Below are positions 35,293-43,287 of a stretch of 64,000 nucleotides of DNA, piece by piece. This DNA comes from Kangiella sp. (GTDB lineage: Bacteria; Pseudomonadota; Gammaproteobacteria; Enterobacterales; Kangiellaceae). The notes below the pieces were generated by a model, which saw only the letters and a list, made by a program, of their open reading frames with translations, did no database searches and had not been told where the DNA came from. The stretch covers positions 124,001 to 188,000 of the forward strand of contig JANQSG010000017.1 of NCBI GenBank assembly GCA_028284185.1, in the 5' to 3' direction. How positions within the stretch are numbered: the first letter of the stretch is position 1; every line of letters begins with the position of its first letter. The position numbers and the translations under genes are program-made.

Positions 35293-37059
35293 CTACCTAA
35301 GTTTAAAATCTAACTGATATATAACGTCCTTTAAGCCATTATCACTACTACTAAACTCCCATTGTTCGATAGCTTTTAATGCAACTTCATCAAAAACTTT
35401 TGCCGGTACAGAATCCATAATTTTGATGTTATAGGGTTTACCGTCTTCGCTGACATCAAACTTAAAAGAAACATAACCAGCAATATTGTTTTTAGCCGCA
35501 AAAACAGGGTATTGTGGAGGATAAGTTTTTAGTGGTGTAGCTGTTTTTCTCGAACTATCAGGTTTAATCGGCGTTACTGGCTTGGGGAATTTTATATCGC
35601 TTTGTTGCACAGGTTTAGCTGGTGCTGCAGGTTTTACCGACTGAATAGTAGGTAAGCTCGGAGGCGATACAGGGTAACTTTTTTTCAGTTGCTCTTTGGC
35701 CCGTTGGATATCTTTTTGATACTGCTTTTGATTTTTTATTAACTGCTCACGAGCTTCACGTAGTTCTTGCTTAATGGTTTGCAATTGCTCTTTAGAGATA
35801 TTGCCTTCGATATAGTCCATTTCAAGATCGTAATAGTTGGTTTCCAAATCACGATAAACTTGCTCAATTTCTTGATGATTCTTTTCCAGTTCATGATAAG
35901 CCTTTTCAATTTCTCGAGTAGCCAGCTCCATATGATGCTCATGCTTTTGCATTTCTTCTTCTGCGCGACGCATTTCTTCCTCGGCTTTTAGCATGTCCTT
36001 TTCAGCGCGCTCAACAGCCTTTTCAAACTCGCGGCGTTCCATTTTGGTTAAAGCTCTTTTTTCACCATTTTCATAGATAAACCAATCACCATTGTTATCC
36101 ACATAGGTTTTGCCATCGATATTCCATTCAATCCGATGATCGCCATCTTTATCCTGTTTTGAATATTGCGAAATGGTTATCGCATACAAAGAAGTGCAGC
36201 CAATAATCGCTAAGCCACCAATGGCTAACGATATTTTGCTACTTAAACTGGTAGGCTTTTTAATATTCATGATTCTTTCCTCAAGTTGATTAAACATTTT
36301 CCATGAGCAAAGTAAGCTAACCGAGTGAGTGGCAGAAATGGTGGTTAACAAAGCATGGCCATAGGATTTTTGATCCTGCCGGCTGGATTGGTTTAATACC
36401 AGGTAATCACAAAATAATTCTTGATCGTGGCGGAAACTTTGACGCGCAATATACACCAATGGATTAAACCAAAGGCAACACACCAATAAATCCCAGAGTA
36501 AATTAAGCCAAAGATGCTTTTGCGTTATATGATGTTCTTCGTGCTTGATAATTAATTCAATTTGTTCGGCGCTTAATTGATCTTGCAATTGCACTGGGAA
36601 GTAAATTTTGGGCTTGATAAAACCATAAACTGCTGGTGAAAAACCTTTTTTATTAATACCGATAATCGAGTATTTAGCCTTTATTTCCAGCTTATGGGGT
36701 ACACTTATCCGCTTTAATGAATATCTTAATTCTCGATGTTGATACATTAGCCTTATAGTTAAAATTACCGTTATAAAGGCCCACAAATAGCCCAAATATA
36801 ACCAACTATCAAAACTTTCACTGGGCCTGACTATATAGGCCTGTACAAAATATTGAACAGTTTCTACTGGTGGTTGCTCAAAACTAATAGATGACATGGC
36901 TAAAGCAACAAAGATGCCCACTGGGATACTCAGCCATAATAAATAGGCATTATAATTTTTTGTGGTTTTTCGTATTAAATAACGCGCTATCAGAATAACC
37001 AGTAATAATAAACTGAGTTCAATATTTGATTGCCAGAGCTGTTTTAAAAAATCACTCAT
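35293..37059 (-). CDS. M56 (BlaR1/MecR1-like) membrane metallopeptidase with coiled coil and C-terminal TonB-like domain
   Basis: A 588-residue sensor-type protein. Membrane segments lie at about residues 12-28, 37-57, 85-103 and 183-203. The zinc protease motif HEEHH is at 173-177, with a downstream Glu in HDQELFCD. Another membrane segment lies at about 280-300. Then comes a long Glu/Lys-rich coiled coil (about 345-465), a Pro-rich stretch and a TonB C-terminal domain (about 515-588, YVSFKFDVSEDGKPYNIKI...AIEQWEF). Known BlaR1 proteins instead end in a penicillin-binding sensor domain. Its ATG follows the BlaI-like stop directly (TAGATG). It probably cleaves the repressor on a signal felt in the periplasm. 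Confidence 0.85.
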   Translation of the reverse strand: MSDFLKQLWQSNIELSLLLLVILIARYLIRKTTKNYNAYLLWLSIPVGIFVALAMSSISFEQPPVETVQYFVQAYIVRPSESFDSWLYLGYLWAFITVILTIRLMYQHRELRYSLKRISVPHKLEIKAKYSIIGINKKGFSPAVYGFIKPKIYFPVQLQDQLSAEQIELIIKHEEHHITQKHLWLNLLWDLLVCCLWFNPLVYIARQSFRHDQELFCDYLVLNQSSRQDQKSYGHALLTTISATHSVSLLCSWKMFNQLEERIMNIKKPTSLSSKISLAIGGLAIIGCTSLYAITISQYSKQDKDGDHRIEWNIDGKTYVDNNGDWFIYENGEKRALTKMERREFEKAVERAEKDMLKAEEEMRRAEEEMQKHEHHMELATREIEKAYHELEKNHQEIEQVYRDLETNYYDLEMDYIEGNISKEQLQTIKQELREAREQLIKNQKQYQKDIQRAKEQLKKSYPVSPPSLPTIQSVKPAAPAKPVQQSDIKFPKPVTPIKPDSSRKTATPLKTYPPQYPVFAAKNNIAGYVSFKFDVSEDGKPYNIKIMDSVPAKVFDEVALKAIEQWEFSSSDNGLKDVIYQLDFKLR

Positions 37060-37434
37060 CTATTTATCCTTTTTATTTTCCTGCTCTAGCAAATTTCTTA
37101 AATAGTCTAATTCTTGTCTGGACAACTGCTTATTATTCACAAAGGTTGCCAATAATTCTTTCATATCACCGTTAAAAAGCTTATTCAGAAAGCCATTACT
37201 TTCCTGCTGAATAAAATCTTTGCGTTTTATGGCCGGCGAATAAAGATAGCGGCGACCTTGCGTTTGATAGGTCACCACACCTTTTTTTACCATACGATTT
37301 AAAAAGGTTTTTACGGTTTTTTCATTCCAGTCCTGCGCCTTTAAACGCTCTACTACATCCTGACTGGATAATGGAGATTCCTGCCACAGTACCTCCATTA
37401 CAATTTGTTCTGATTCACTCACTCGATTTGACAT
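37060..37434 (-). CDS. BlaI/MecI/CopY-family repressor
   Basis: The 124-residue winged-helix repressor has SESEQIVMEVLWQESPLSSQDVVERL and NEKTVKTFLNRMVKKGVV, standard for BlaI/MecI. I use the ATG at 37434; the longer frame starts upstream inside the two operators. It forms a tight pair with the M56 gene. No beta-lactamase gene is linked. The candidate targets are its own operon, through two palindromes upstream, and perhaps unlinked genes. Confidence 0.9.
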   Translation of the reverse strand: MSNRVSESEQIVMEVLWQESPLSSQDVVERLKAQDWNEKTVKTFLNRMVKKGVVTYQTQGRRYLYSPAIKRKDFIQQESNGFLNKLFNGDMKELLATFVNNKQLSRQELDYLRNLLEQENKKDK

Positions 37435-37455
37435 ACTTTGCTCATTCTTCAATAT

Positions 37456-37471
37456 GATTACAAGCGTAATC
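37456..37471. promoter_or_regulatory. BlaI-type operator 1
   Basis: GATTACAAGCGTAATC has 6-base inverted arms (GATTAC/GTAATC). It starts 22 bases before the repressor ATG and is nearly the same sequence as operator 2. Confidence 0.65.
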
Positions 37472-37481
37472 CACAAACAAA

Positions 37482-37497
37482 GATTACACTTGTAATC
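37482..37497. promoter_or_regulatory. BlaI-type operator 2
   Basis: GATTACACTTGTAATC has 7-base inverted arms and contains TACA-N2-TGTA, the core of BlaI/MecI/CopY operators. Its centre is 26 bases from that of operator 1, so both could be held by repressor dimers on nearly the same DNA face. Confidence 0.7.
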
Positions 37498-37539
37498 ATA
37501 ACTTTGCAAGTGCTAATACTAATTTTTTGGAATGTTTAC

Positions 37540-37995
37540 TCAAAGAATTTTTACTGCATCGGATTTCAGCTGATAAAGAATGATACCTTTGGTAACCGTA
37601 GCCGGATCGAATGTTTCCCCTGCATCCTTTGCCATATGTTCTAAATAAGCAATGGTCTGTTCTTTTGACAGTTGCTGAGACTTCAAAATACCTGTCGCTA
37701 AAGCTTCACGGCCAATAGTATAAATAGGAATTTCAATTTCGCCGTCAGCCACTTTGATTCTAAGTTGCTTGTCACCAGATACAATATCAGCCCAACAGCC
37801 ACGTTTTTTACACACTTTTGTGACCTTGCCTTTCAGGGTGATTTTTTTATCGATAAATTGTTGAGGTTCGGCCATAACTTTCGTTAAAGGCTGATAAACA
37901 CTCATATCCACCGCCTCACCCAACACTAAGGTTTTTGCATTGGCAACTGTGATAAGAAAAAAGCCTGCGATTAAAAGCTTGATAGTCAATTTCAT
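37540..37995 (-). CDS. Exported DUF4920 protein
   Basis: A 151-residue protein from the ATG at 37995, which opens a signal peptide (KLTIKLLIAGFFLITVANA); the upstream start four codons earlier is less likely. The mature part has the OB-fold-like DUF4920 pattern KKITLKGKVTKVCKKRGCWADI with two Cys (Cys-Lys-Lys-Arg-Gly-Cys). Function is unknown; Cys spacing suggests metal or redox chemistry. A Fur-like box sits just upstream. The BlaI operator region begins about 40 bases past its stop. Confidence 0.75.
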   Translation of the reverse strand: MKLTIKLLIAGFFLITVANAKTLVLGEAVDMSVYQPLTKVMAEPQQFIDKKITLKGKVTKVCKKRGCWADIVSGDKQLRIKVADGEIEIPIYTIGREALATGILKSQQLSKEQTIAYLEHMAKDAGETFDPATVTKGIILYQLKSDAVKIL

Positions 37996-38012
37996 AAGAG
38001 CGCACATAGTTT

Positions 38013-38031
38013 GTAAATGATTCTCATTCTA
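38013..38031. promoter_or_regulatory. Fur-like box upstream of the DUF4920 gene
   Basis: GTAAATGATTCTCATTCTA matches the 19-base Fur consensus GATAATGATAATCATTATC at 13 positions and keeps the AATGAT...TCATT core. It lies 18 bases before the ATG, so binding would block initiation of transcription. The rest of the 200-base gap to the symporter shows no clear sites. Confidence 0.45.
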
Positions 38032-38195
38032 TATCTATAAACATGAAAAATAAAATCGAAACTCATAATTTAACTTGCTATAGCTAACTATAATTATTTT
38101 CTGACTTACAACCTATCCAACTGAAATTGCCAATTGCTTGAACTTTATAAATCAATCGCTTAGAGTGCGTAAATCAATAATAAAAGGCCAAAATA

Positions 38196-39515
38196 ATGAA
38201 TATAAGCGTTAAAATTTTAATTTTTATGGTGGTAGGTGCCATTGTCGGGACTATTTTCCAACAATTTGGTGGGTATCAATGCATTGATGAGCTCTCAAAA
38301 GAAGCCTGTAAGGCCTTTCAAAGTGAAAATTGGATTTATACCTATATCATTGATGGTCTGTTTAACGTTGGTGGGGCTTGGTTTATAAATGCCCTAAAAA
38401 TGCTGATGGTACCACTGGTTTTAGTTTCTTTAGTGGTTGGGGTCTGCTCTTTAACCGATCCTTCTAAACTTGGTCGCTTAAGCTTAAAGACTGTTGGACT
38501 TTACTTACTGACCACTGCCATAGCTCTAATTTTAGCACTACTAATGGCTTCCATCTTCCAGCCAGGCAATGGTATGCCTGTCGGTGATGCTAATTTTGTT
38601 CCCAAAGAAAAGCCGCCACTTACCGATGTTTTGATCAATATGATCCCGACTAATCCATTCTCGGCAATGGCACAAGCCAACATGCTACAAATTATTGTAT
38701 TCGCTATTATTCTGGGGCTGGCTATTTCTTTCTCTGGCGACAAAGGCAAAACCATTAAAGACTGGTTTGAAAGCGCTAATCATGTAGTGATGGGCATCGT
38801 AAATCTTGTCATGAAATTTGCACCTTACGGTGTTTTCTTCTTAATTGCCAAAACTTTTGCTACCTTCCCATTCGCAGATTTAGTCGGCGGGCTGGGCAAA
38901 TACTTTATTCTGGTGATTGTTGTCTTAATTCTGCATGCTTTACTCACCTACGGCAGTCTGATCGCTTTATTAGCACGTTTAAATCCAGTAAATTTCTTTA
39001 AAGGTATGTGGCCAGCAATGCTAACGGCTTTTGGTACATCCAGCTCTAATGCAACTTTGCCAGTGACCATGCGCTGCGTTGAAAAAAACCTAGGCGTTCA
39101 TAAGAATACTTATTCTTTTACTTTACCGCTAGGTGCTACGGTTAATATGGATGGCACAGCTATTATGCAAGGTATCGCCACACTATTTATCGCCCAGGCT
39201 TATAATGCCGATCTGACTATGGCGCAAATGCTGACCATTATTCTTACCGCAACCTTAGCTTCCATTGGTGCAGCAGGAGTGCCAAGTGTTGGTTTGATTT
39301 TATTGGCAGGCGTTTTAACTCAAGTTAACTTACCCGTAGAAGCCATTGGCATGATTTTAGGCATTGACCGTTTACTGGATATGACTCGAACTGCGGTCAA
39401 TATTACCGGGGACGCTGCAGTAACCACTATAGTCGCTAAATCGGAAGGTGAAATTGAACTAGATACCTATAATGACCCAGTGATTCATTCAAATTTTGAA
39501 GAAGAAGAAACTTAA
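38196..39515 (+). CDS. Dicarboxylate/amino acid:cation symporter (DAACS family)
   Basis: A 439-residue inner-membrane transporter of the GltP/DctA family, which takes up glutamate, aspartate or C4-dicarboxylates with H+ or Na+. It has about eight membrane segments, the serine-rich re-entrant loop GTSSSNATLPV, the NMDGTA motif and the substrate-binding end (DRLLDMTRTAVNITGDA). The exact substrate cannot be read; the arginine residue of the last helix (MTRT) fits acidic amino acids or dicarboxylates. An extra N-terminal loop with two Cys (YQCIDELSKEACKAF) is unusual. Confidence 0.88.
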   Translation: MNISVKILIFMVVGAIVGTIFQQFGGYQCIDELSKEACKAFQSENWIYTYIIDGLFNVGGAWFINALKMLMVPLVLVSLVVGVCSLTDPSKLGRLSLKTVGLYLLTTAIALILALLMASIFQPGNGMPVGDANFVPKEKPPLTDVLINMIPTNPFSAMAQANMLQIIVFAIILGLAISFSGDKGKTIKDWFESANHVVMGIVNLVMKFAPYGVFFLIAKTFATFPFADLVGGLGKYFILVIVVLILHALLTYGSLIALLARLNPVNFFKGMWPAMLTAFGTSSSNATLPVTMRCVEKNLGVHKNTYSFTLPLGATVNMDGTAIMQGIATLFIAQAYNADLTMAQMLTIILTATLASIGAAGVPSVGLILLAGVLTQVNLPVEAIGMILGIDRLLDMTRTAVNITGDAAVTTIVAKSEGEIELDTYNDPVIHSNFEEEET

Positions 39516-39542
39516 CAAAAGGCCTCTAACGAGGCCTTTGTT
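39514..39542. terminator. Bidirectional terminator between the symporter and the S9 peptidase
   Basis: AACAAAAGGCCTC / GAGGCCTTTGTT with a 4-base loop and one bulged A. It overlaps the symporter stop codon and lies just past the stop of the convergent peptidase gene. Confidence 0.85.
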
Positions 39543-39544
39543 AT

Positions 39545-41437
39545 TTACAACAAATACTTCTGATAAAATTCTAATTCAGCTTCAAAGGCTTTAACAATAG
39601 TTTCAGGCTTTCTGAAACCATGGCCTTCCCCTGTAAAAGTTATGTATTGGTAAGGCAAGCCTTTTGCCTCTAATGCTTTAACCATCGCCTCTGACTGACT
39701 TGGAGGAACGACTTTATCTTCTAATCCCTGCAACAATAATATCGGACAGGATAACTTATCCGTGTGTTCACTAGGTGAGCGATCCAAATAAATCTGTTTC
39801 GCTTGCGGTAAAGGCCCCACAACCGAGTCTAAATAACGGATTTCAAATTTATGGCTATCGTTAGCCAGCGATAGCAGATCAGCTACCCCATAACGGCTCA
39901 TACCTACTTTAAAATCATTATGAAAGGTCAATGCACATAAAGTGGTAAAGCCGCCAGCACTGCCGCCACGAATGGCCAATCGTTTTTTATCCACTAGGCC
40001 TTGCTCAACCAAATGGTGTGCCATCGCAATGCAATCATCCACATCAAAAATACCCCATTGACCTTTTAAACTGTCCCGGTATTTTCGACCGTAACCAGTG
40101 CTGCCACGGTAGTTGACATCAGCAACCGCAAAGCCGCGACTGGTCCAGAACTGAATTTGCAAATTTAAGCCTGGGTCAGTCATCCCGGTTGGACCGCCAT
40201 GACTCATTACAATTAATGGCGGTAATTCATTGGTAGATTCAAACTGATGACTAAGCGGTGCATAAAAATAGCCATAAGCTTCAGCGTCACCTGTGGTGGG
40301 AAAAGCCATATGGCTGGCTTTGGAAATCAGTTTGATATTAGTCTTCTCACTGGTTACTAGCAAGTCATCAGCAAGCTGGGATCTTAACTCTAATTCCATG
40401 ATGGACTGGCCTTGATAGGCATTGGCGGCAACAAAATAAGCCTGTTGACTATTTGCCACAAATTGCCCACTAAAGACACTCCAATGTTCATTAAAAAGCG
40501 CTAATTGCCCTGAATCTAAATCAAGTTTATACAAAGCCTGTTGGCCTTGCTTGGTACCAATCGCTAGTAATGTTTTGCTATCAACAAATTGAAAGCTATT
40601 ACAACCAAATACCCATTGTGGCAGACCAAACTCTATCTCAATAAATTGATGCAAAGCCTGCTCTTTCCCTGCCTGATACAACTGCCACCAACCACTGTTA
40701 TCAGCTACATAATAAAGTTGGTTATCCGGTGACCATTGGGGATTATAAATCGAAATCTGCTCGCCACCAGCAACTTTTTTTGAATTGATAAGTTGCCCAA
40801 ACTCTGTAAACTCAGCCTGCCACAGCTGCGTTTCATCCCAGGGCATATTGGGGTGGTTCCAGCTTAACCAACTGATCGATTGGCCATCAGGCGAAATTCG
40901 GGGACTGGAATAAAAATCATTTCCTGAAGCAATAATAAAAAGCTCACAGGTTTCCAAACCAATCAACACCAATTCATTAATCACATCATGCGCGGTACCG
41001 TTTTGCTGGTGACGCTCCCGCACACAAACAGTAAATTTCTGGCCTGGATGAATGTCACCATCGCCATATCGCCAGGCATGTTTAAAGGGTGCAGGCTCAG
41101 TAATAACTTTAATTTCACCATTCGATAGATTCTGCAGATACAGCCTTTGGTCATGATCATTGGCAAAAATAATCAGCTGCTCTTTACCCCAAAAATCACC
41201 ACCACCATATTCATGCAGTCGGGTTCGGACGCTGTATTTTTCAGGTGTAATATCCTGCTTTTGGCCTTCTTGGTAAACAACAATAACACCACGCCCTTTT
41301 TCTTCAGGCCTTGATTCCAGCCAAAACAAATCATTATTGCTTAAGTGTATTTGGCCTAAACGCTTTGACTTGCTGGCAAGCATTTGTGGACTGATTTCAG
41401 AATCCCAATGACCAAAAGGCTTAAGCTGCTTTTTCAT
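39545..41437 (-). CDS. S9-family peptidase (prolyl oligopeptidase/acylaminoacyl peptidase type)
   Basis: The 630-residue serine peptidase has an N-terminal beta-propeller (about residues 1-370) and a C-terminal alpha/beta hydrolase. The catalytic Ser is in RGGSAGGF, Asp in LQGLEDKVVPPSQS and His in GEGHGFRK. No signal peptide is seen, so it is probably cytoplasmic and cleaves short peptides. AAGG lies upstream of the ATG. It is the last gene of the sohB-tpm-peptidase run (9 and 15 base gaps). Confidence 0.9.
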   Translation of the reverse strand: MKKQLKPFGHWDSEISPQMLASKSKRLGQIHLSNNDLFWLESRPEEKGRGVIVVYQEGQKQDITPEKYSVRTRLHEYGGGDFWGKEQLIIFANDHDQRLYLQNLSNGEIKVITEPAPFKHAWRYGDGDIHPGQKFTVCVRERHQQNGTAHDVINELVLIGLETCELFIIASGNDFYSSPRISPDGQSISWLSWNHPNMPWDETQLWQAEFTEFGQLINSKKVAGGEQISIYNPQWSPDNQLYYVADNSGWWQLYQAGKEQALHQFIEIEFGLPQWVFGCNSFQFVDSKTLLAIGTKQGQQALYKLDLDSGQLALFNEHWSVFSGQFVANSQQAYFVAANAYQGQSIMELELRSQLADDLLVTSEKTNIKLISKASHMAFPTTGDAEAYGYFYAPLSHQFESTNELPPLIVMSHGGPTGMTDPGLNLQIQFWTSRGFAVADVNYRGSTGYGRKYRDSLKGQWGIFDVDDCIAMAHHLVEQGLVDKKRLAIRGGSAGGFTTLCALTFHNDFKVGMSRYGVADLLSLANDSHKFEIRYLDSVVGPLPQAKQIYLDRSPSEHTDKLSCPILLLQGLEDKVVPPSQSEAMVKALEAKGLPYQYITFTGEGHGFRKPETIVKAFEAELEFYQKYLL

Positions 41438-41446
41438 ATTGATGCC

Positions 41447-42097
41447 TTAAGAAAGTTGAATGCTATAAAGCACTTCATCAAGATAATCGAGTTCCAACTC
41501 TTGCCAACGCGAATGGTTATCCATCAAGGACTGCCTGTCTATTTCCACAATTTTTGCATCTGGAAAATAACTTTGTAGTTCTTGCGGGCTCAAATAAAAA
41601 GGCGGGCCAGCCATTTGACTTTCATTATAATCCATAGTCACCATTAGTATTCTGGCTTTGGGGCTTAGTAGTGATTGCAGATGCACAACATAACGGCTTC
41701 TAAGCTCTTTTGGTAGCGCGACTAAAGCAGCGCGATCAAAAACCTGAGAAAAATGCCCTAACTCATGTGCCGTTAAATCAAAAAAGTCAGCCAGCCAAAT
41801 ATCGATTTTATTTAACTGAAACTGAGTCGCATTTTTATGCTGATAAATGATAGGGGTCAGTTTATTTTCTGAAAAAAATGCCTCCACTGCCGTTGGATTA
41901 AACTCTACAGCTACCGAATTAAAACCTTGTTTTGCCAGAAATAGTGGATCAACTGATTTACCCGACAATGGTACTAATATGGATTCTTTTGGAGAAAAAA
42001 ACTGCTGATAGTTTCGAACCAATAACTCATGTGTCTCCTCCACATGAAAAGGTTGTGAATCTCTTTGCCAACAGTTATCCCAAAAATCAAAGTCCAT
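41447..42097 (-). CDS. tpm: Thiopurine S-methyltransferase
   Basis: A SAM-dependent methyltransferase of 216 residues. In bacteria Tpm methylates thiopurines and selenium or tellurium oxyanions. The start (FDFWDNCWQRDSQPFHV), the SAM site (VPLSGKSVDPLFLAKQG), the FDRAALVALP block and GPPFYLS match bacterial Tpm. It lies between sohB and the S9 peptidase gene. Confidence 0.92.
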   Translation of the reverse strand: MDFDFWDNCWQRDSQPFHVEETHELLVRNYQQFFSPKESILVPLSGKSVDPLFLAKQGFNSVAVEFNPTAVEAFFSENKLTPIIYQHKNATQFQLNKIDIWLADFFDLTAHELGHFSQVFDRAALVALPKELRSRYVVHLQSLLSPKARILMVTMDYNESQMAGPPFYLSPQELQSYFPDAKIVEIDRQSLMDNHSRWQELELDYLDEVLYSIQLS

Positions 42098-42112
42098 TAC
42101 TAATTAACAACC

Positions 42113-43231
42113 CTACTTATACAAATTCGATTGACTGGAACGCTGGATCCAACGCAATACAAAGCGATCGAGCATACCATGTAAACTAATGGATAGTTTA
42201 TCTGTCAACGGCTTCTTAATTTCGTACTTTACTGAATAAACGTCTTTGTCCTTAGTAGCTTTGGTAATTAAATCATCGCTGGTACTGATGCTATCAATCA
42301 AGCCTAACTCCAAAGCCTGAGTACCATACCAGTGCTCCCCTGTAGCGACTTTCTCAATCTCCAATGCTGGACGATTTTGATTAATAAAGCTTTTAAAAAG
42401 TTGGTGCGTTTCTTCCAACTCCTGTTTGAATTTGTCACGACCGTGACTGGTATTCTCACCAAACATAGTCAAGGTTCGCTTAAAATCACCTGCCGTATGC
42501 TGCTCATAATCCACATTGGCTCTTTTTAGCAAACGGTTAAAATTAGGAATTTCCGCAATTACCCCAATTGAACCAATAACCGCAAAAGGTGCAGCGATAA
42601 TATTATCAGCTACACAAGCCATCATATAGCCACCACTGGCCGCTACTTCATCCACAGCAATAGTCAATTTATGCCCTGCATCTCGAATACGGCTTAACTG
42701 AGAAGCAGCCAGGCCATAGGCGTGCACCATGCCTCCAGGGCTTTTTAAACGCAGCAAAACCTCATCTTTTTTATTAGCAGTTGCTAGAACAGCCGTAATT
42801 TCTTCACGCAAAGATTCAACTCCGCTAGCTTCAACATCGCCATCAAAATCTATTACGTATAAACGCTTTTTTACTTCCTCTGGCGACTTTTCACCGGTTT
42901 TATCGGTAGTTTTCTCAGCCTTAACTTTTTTCTTGTCAGCTTTTTGTTCTTTCTTTTGCTGATCTTTTTCTTGCTTGAGCAAAGCTTTCAATTCCGCTTT
43001 GGACAAAACTTCACTTTGTATGGCCTGCTTATGATCCTTGATCTCCTCACCGAGATTAGTGATCTTAATTTCACCTTTATTAACTGAGCGCTGCTTTTGG
43101 CCTGCGCTAATAATAAAACCAAACACCAAAATAATGGCTACCACAATGGTAGCGGCTTTTAATAAAAAAAGACCATATTCGCTTAGAAATTCCAATTCAA
43201 ACTCCGAAGGTTGTATAAGGTTATCTAACAT
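42113..43231 (-). CDS. sohB: SohB inner-membrane protease (S49 family)
   Basis: SohB is a membrane-anchored relative of signal peptide peptidase A. From the ATG at 43231 the protein has 372 residues. An N-terminal membrane segment (FLSEYGLFLLKAATIVVAII) precedes a long charged Lys/Glu linker (about 70-115). The S49 core follows (DGDVEASGVESLREEI, RLKSPGGMVHAYGLAASQL, catalytic Ser region VAASGGYMMACVAD). The in-frame ATG nine codons upstream lies inside the preceding terminator and is unlikely. The only ribosome-like sequence, GAGGG 8 bases before the ATG, is itself the 3' arm of that terminator. Confidence 0.93.
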   Translation of the reverse strand: MLDNLIQPSEFELEFLSEYGLFLLKAATIVVAIILVFGFIISAGQKQRSVNKGEIKITNLGEEIKDHKQAIQSEVLSKAELKALLKQEKDQQKKEQKADKKKVKAEKTTDKTGEKSPEEVKKRLYVIDFDGDVEASGVESLREEITAVLATANKKDEVLLRLKSPGGMVHAYGLAASQLSRIRDAGHKLTIAVDEVAASGGYMMACVADNIIAAPFAVIGSIGVIAEIPNFNRLLKRANVDYEQHTAGDFKRTLTMFGENTSHGRDKFKQELEETHQLFKSFINQNRPALEIEKVATGEHWYGTQALELGLIDSISTSDDLITKATKDKDVYSVKYEIKKPLTDKLSISLHGMLDRFVLRWIQRSSQSNLYK

Positions 43232-43232
43232 T

Positions 43233-43266
43233 AAAAAAGCCCTCGAACCAAAAGGCACGAGGGCTT
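43233..43266 (-). terminator. Terminator of the VolA-like lipase gene, directly before sohB
   Basis: AAGCCCTCG / CGAGGGCTT arms (43237-43245, 43258-43266) with a 12-base loop and T6 on the minus strand, ending one base before the sohB ATG. Any transcript that passes it carries the sohB ribosome site within the hairpin. Confidence 0.8.
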
Positions 43267-43287
43267 CAGATCCTAATGGATTATGGC

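Noticed and set aside
37435-37509. Longer N-terminus for the BlaI-like repressor
   Set aside because: The extra 25 codons run across both operators and do not match the family.
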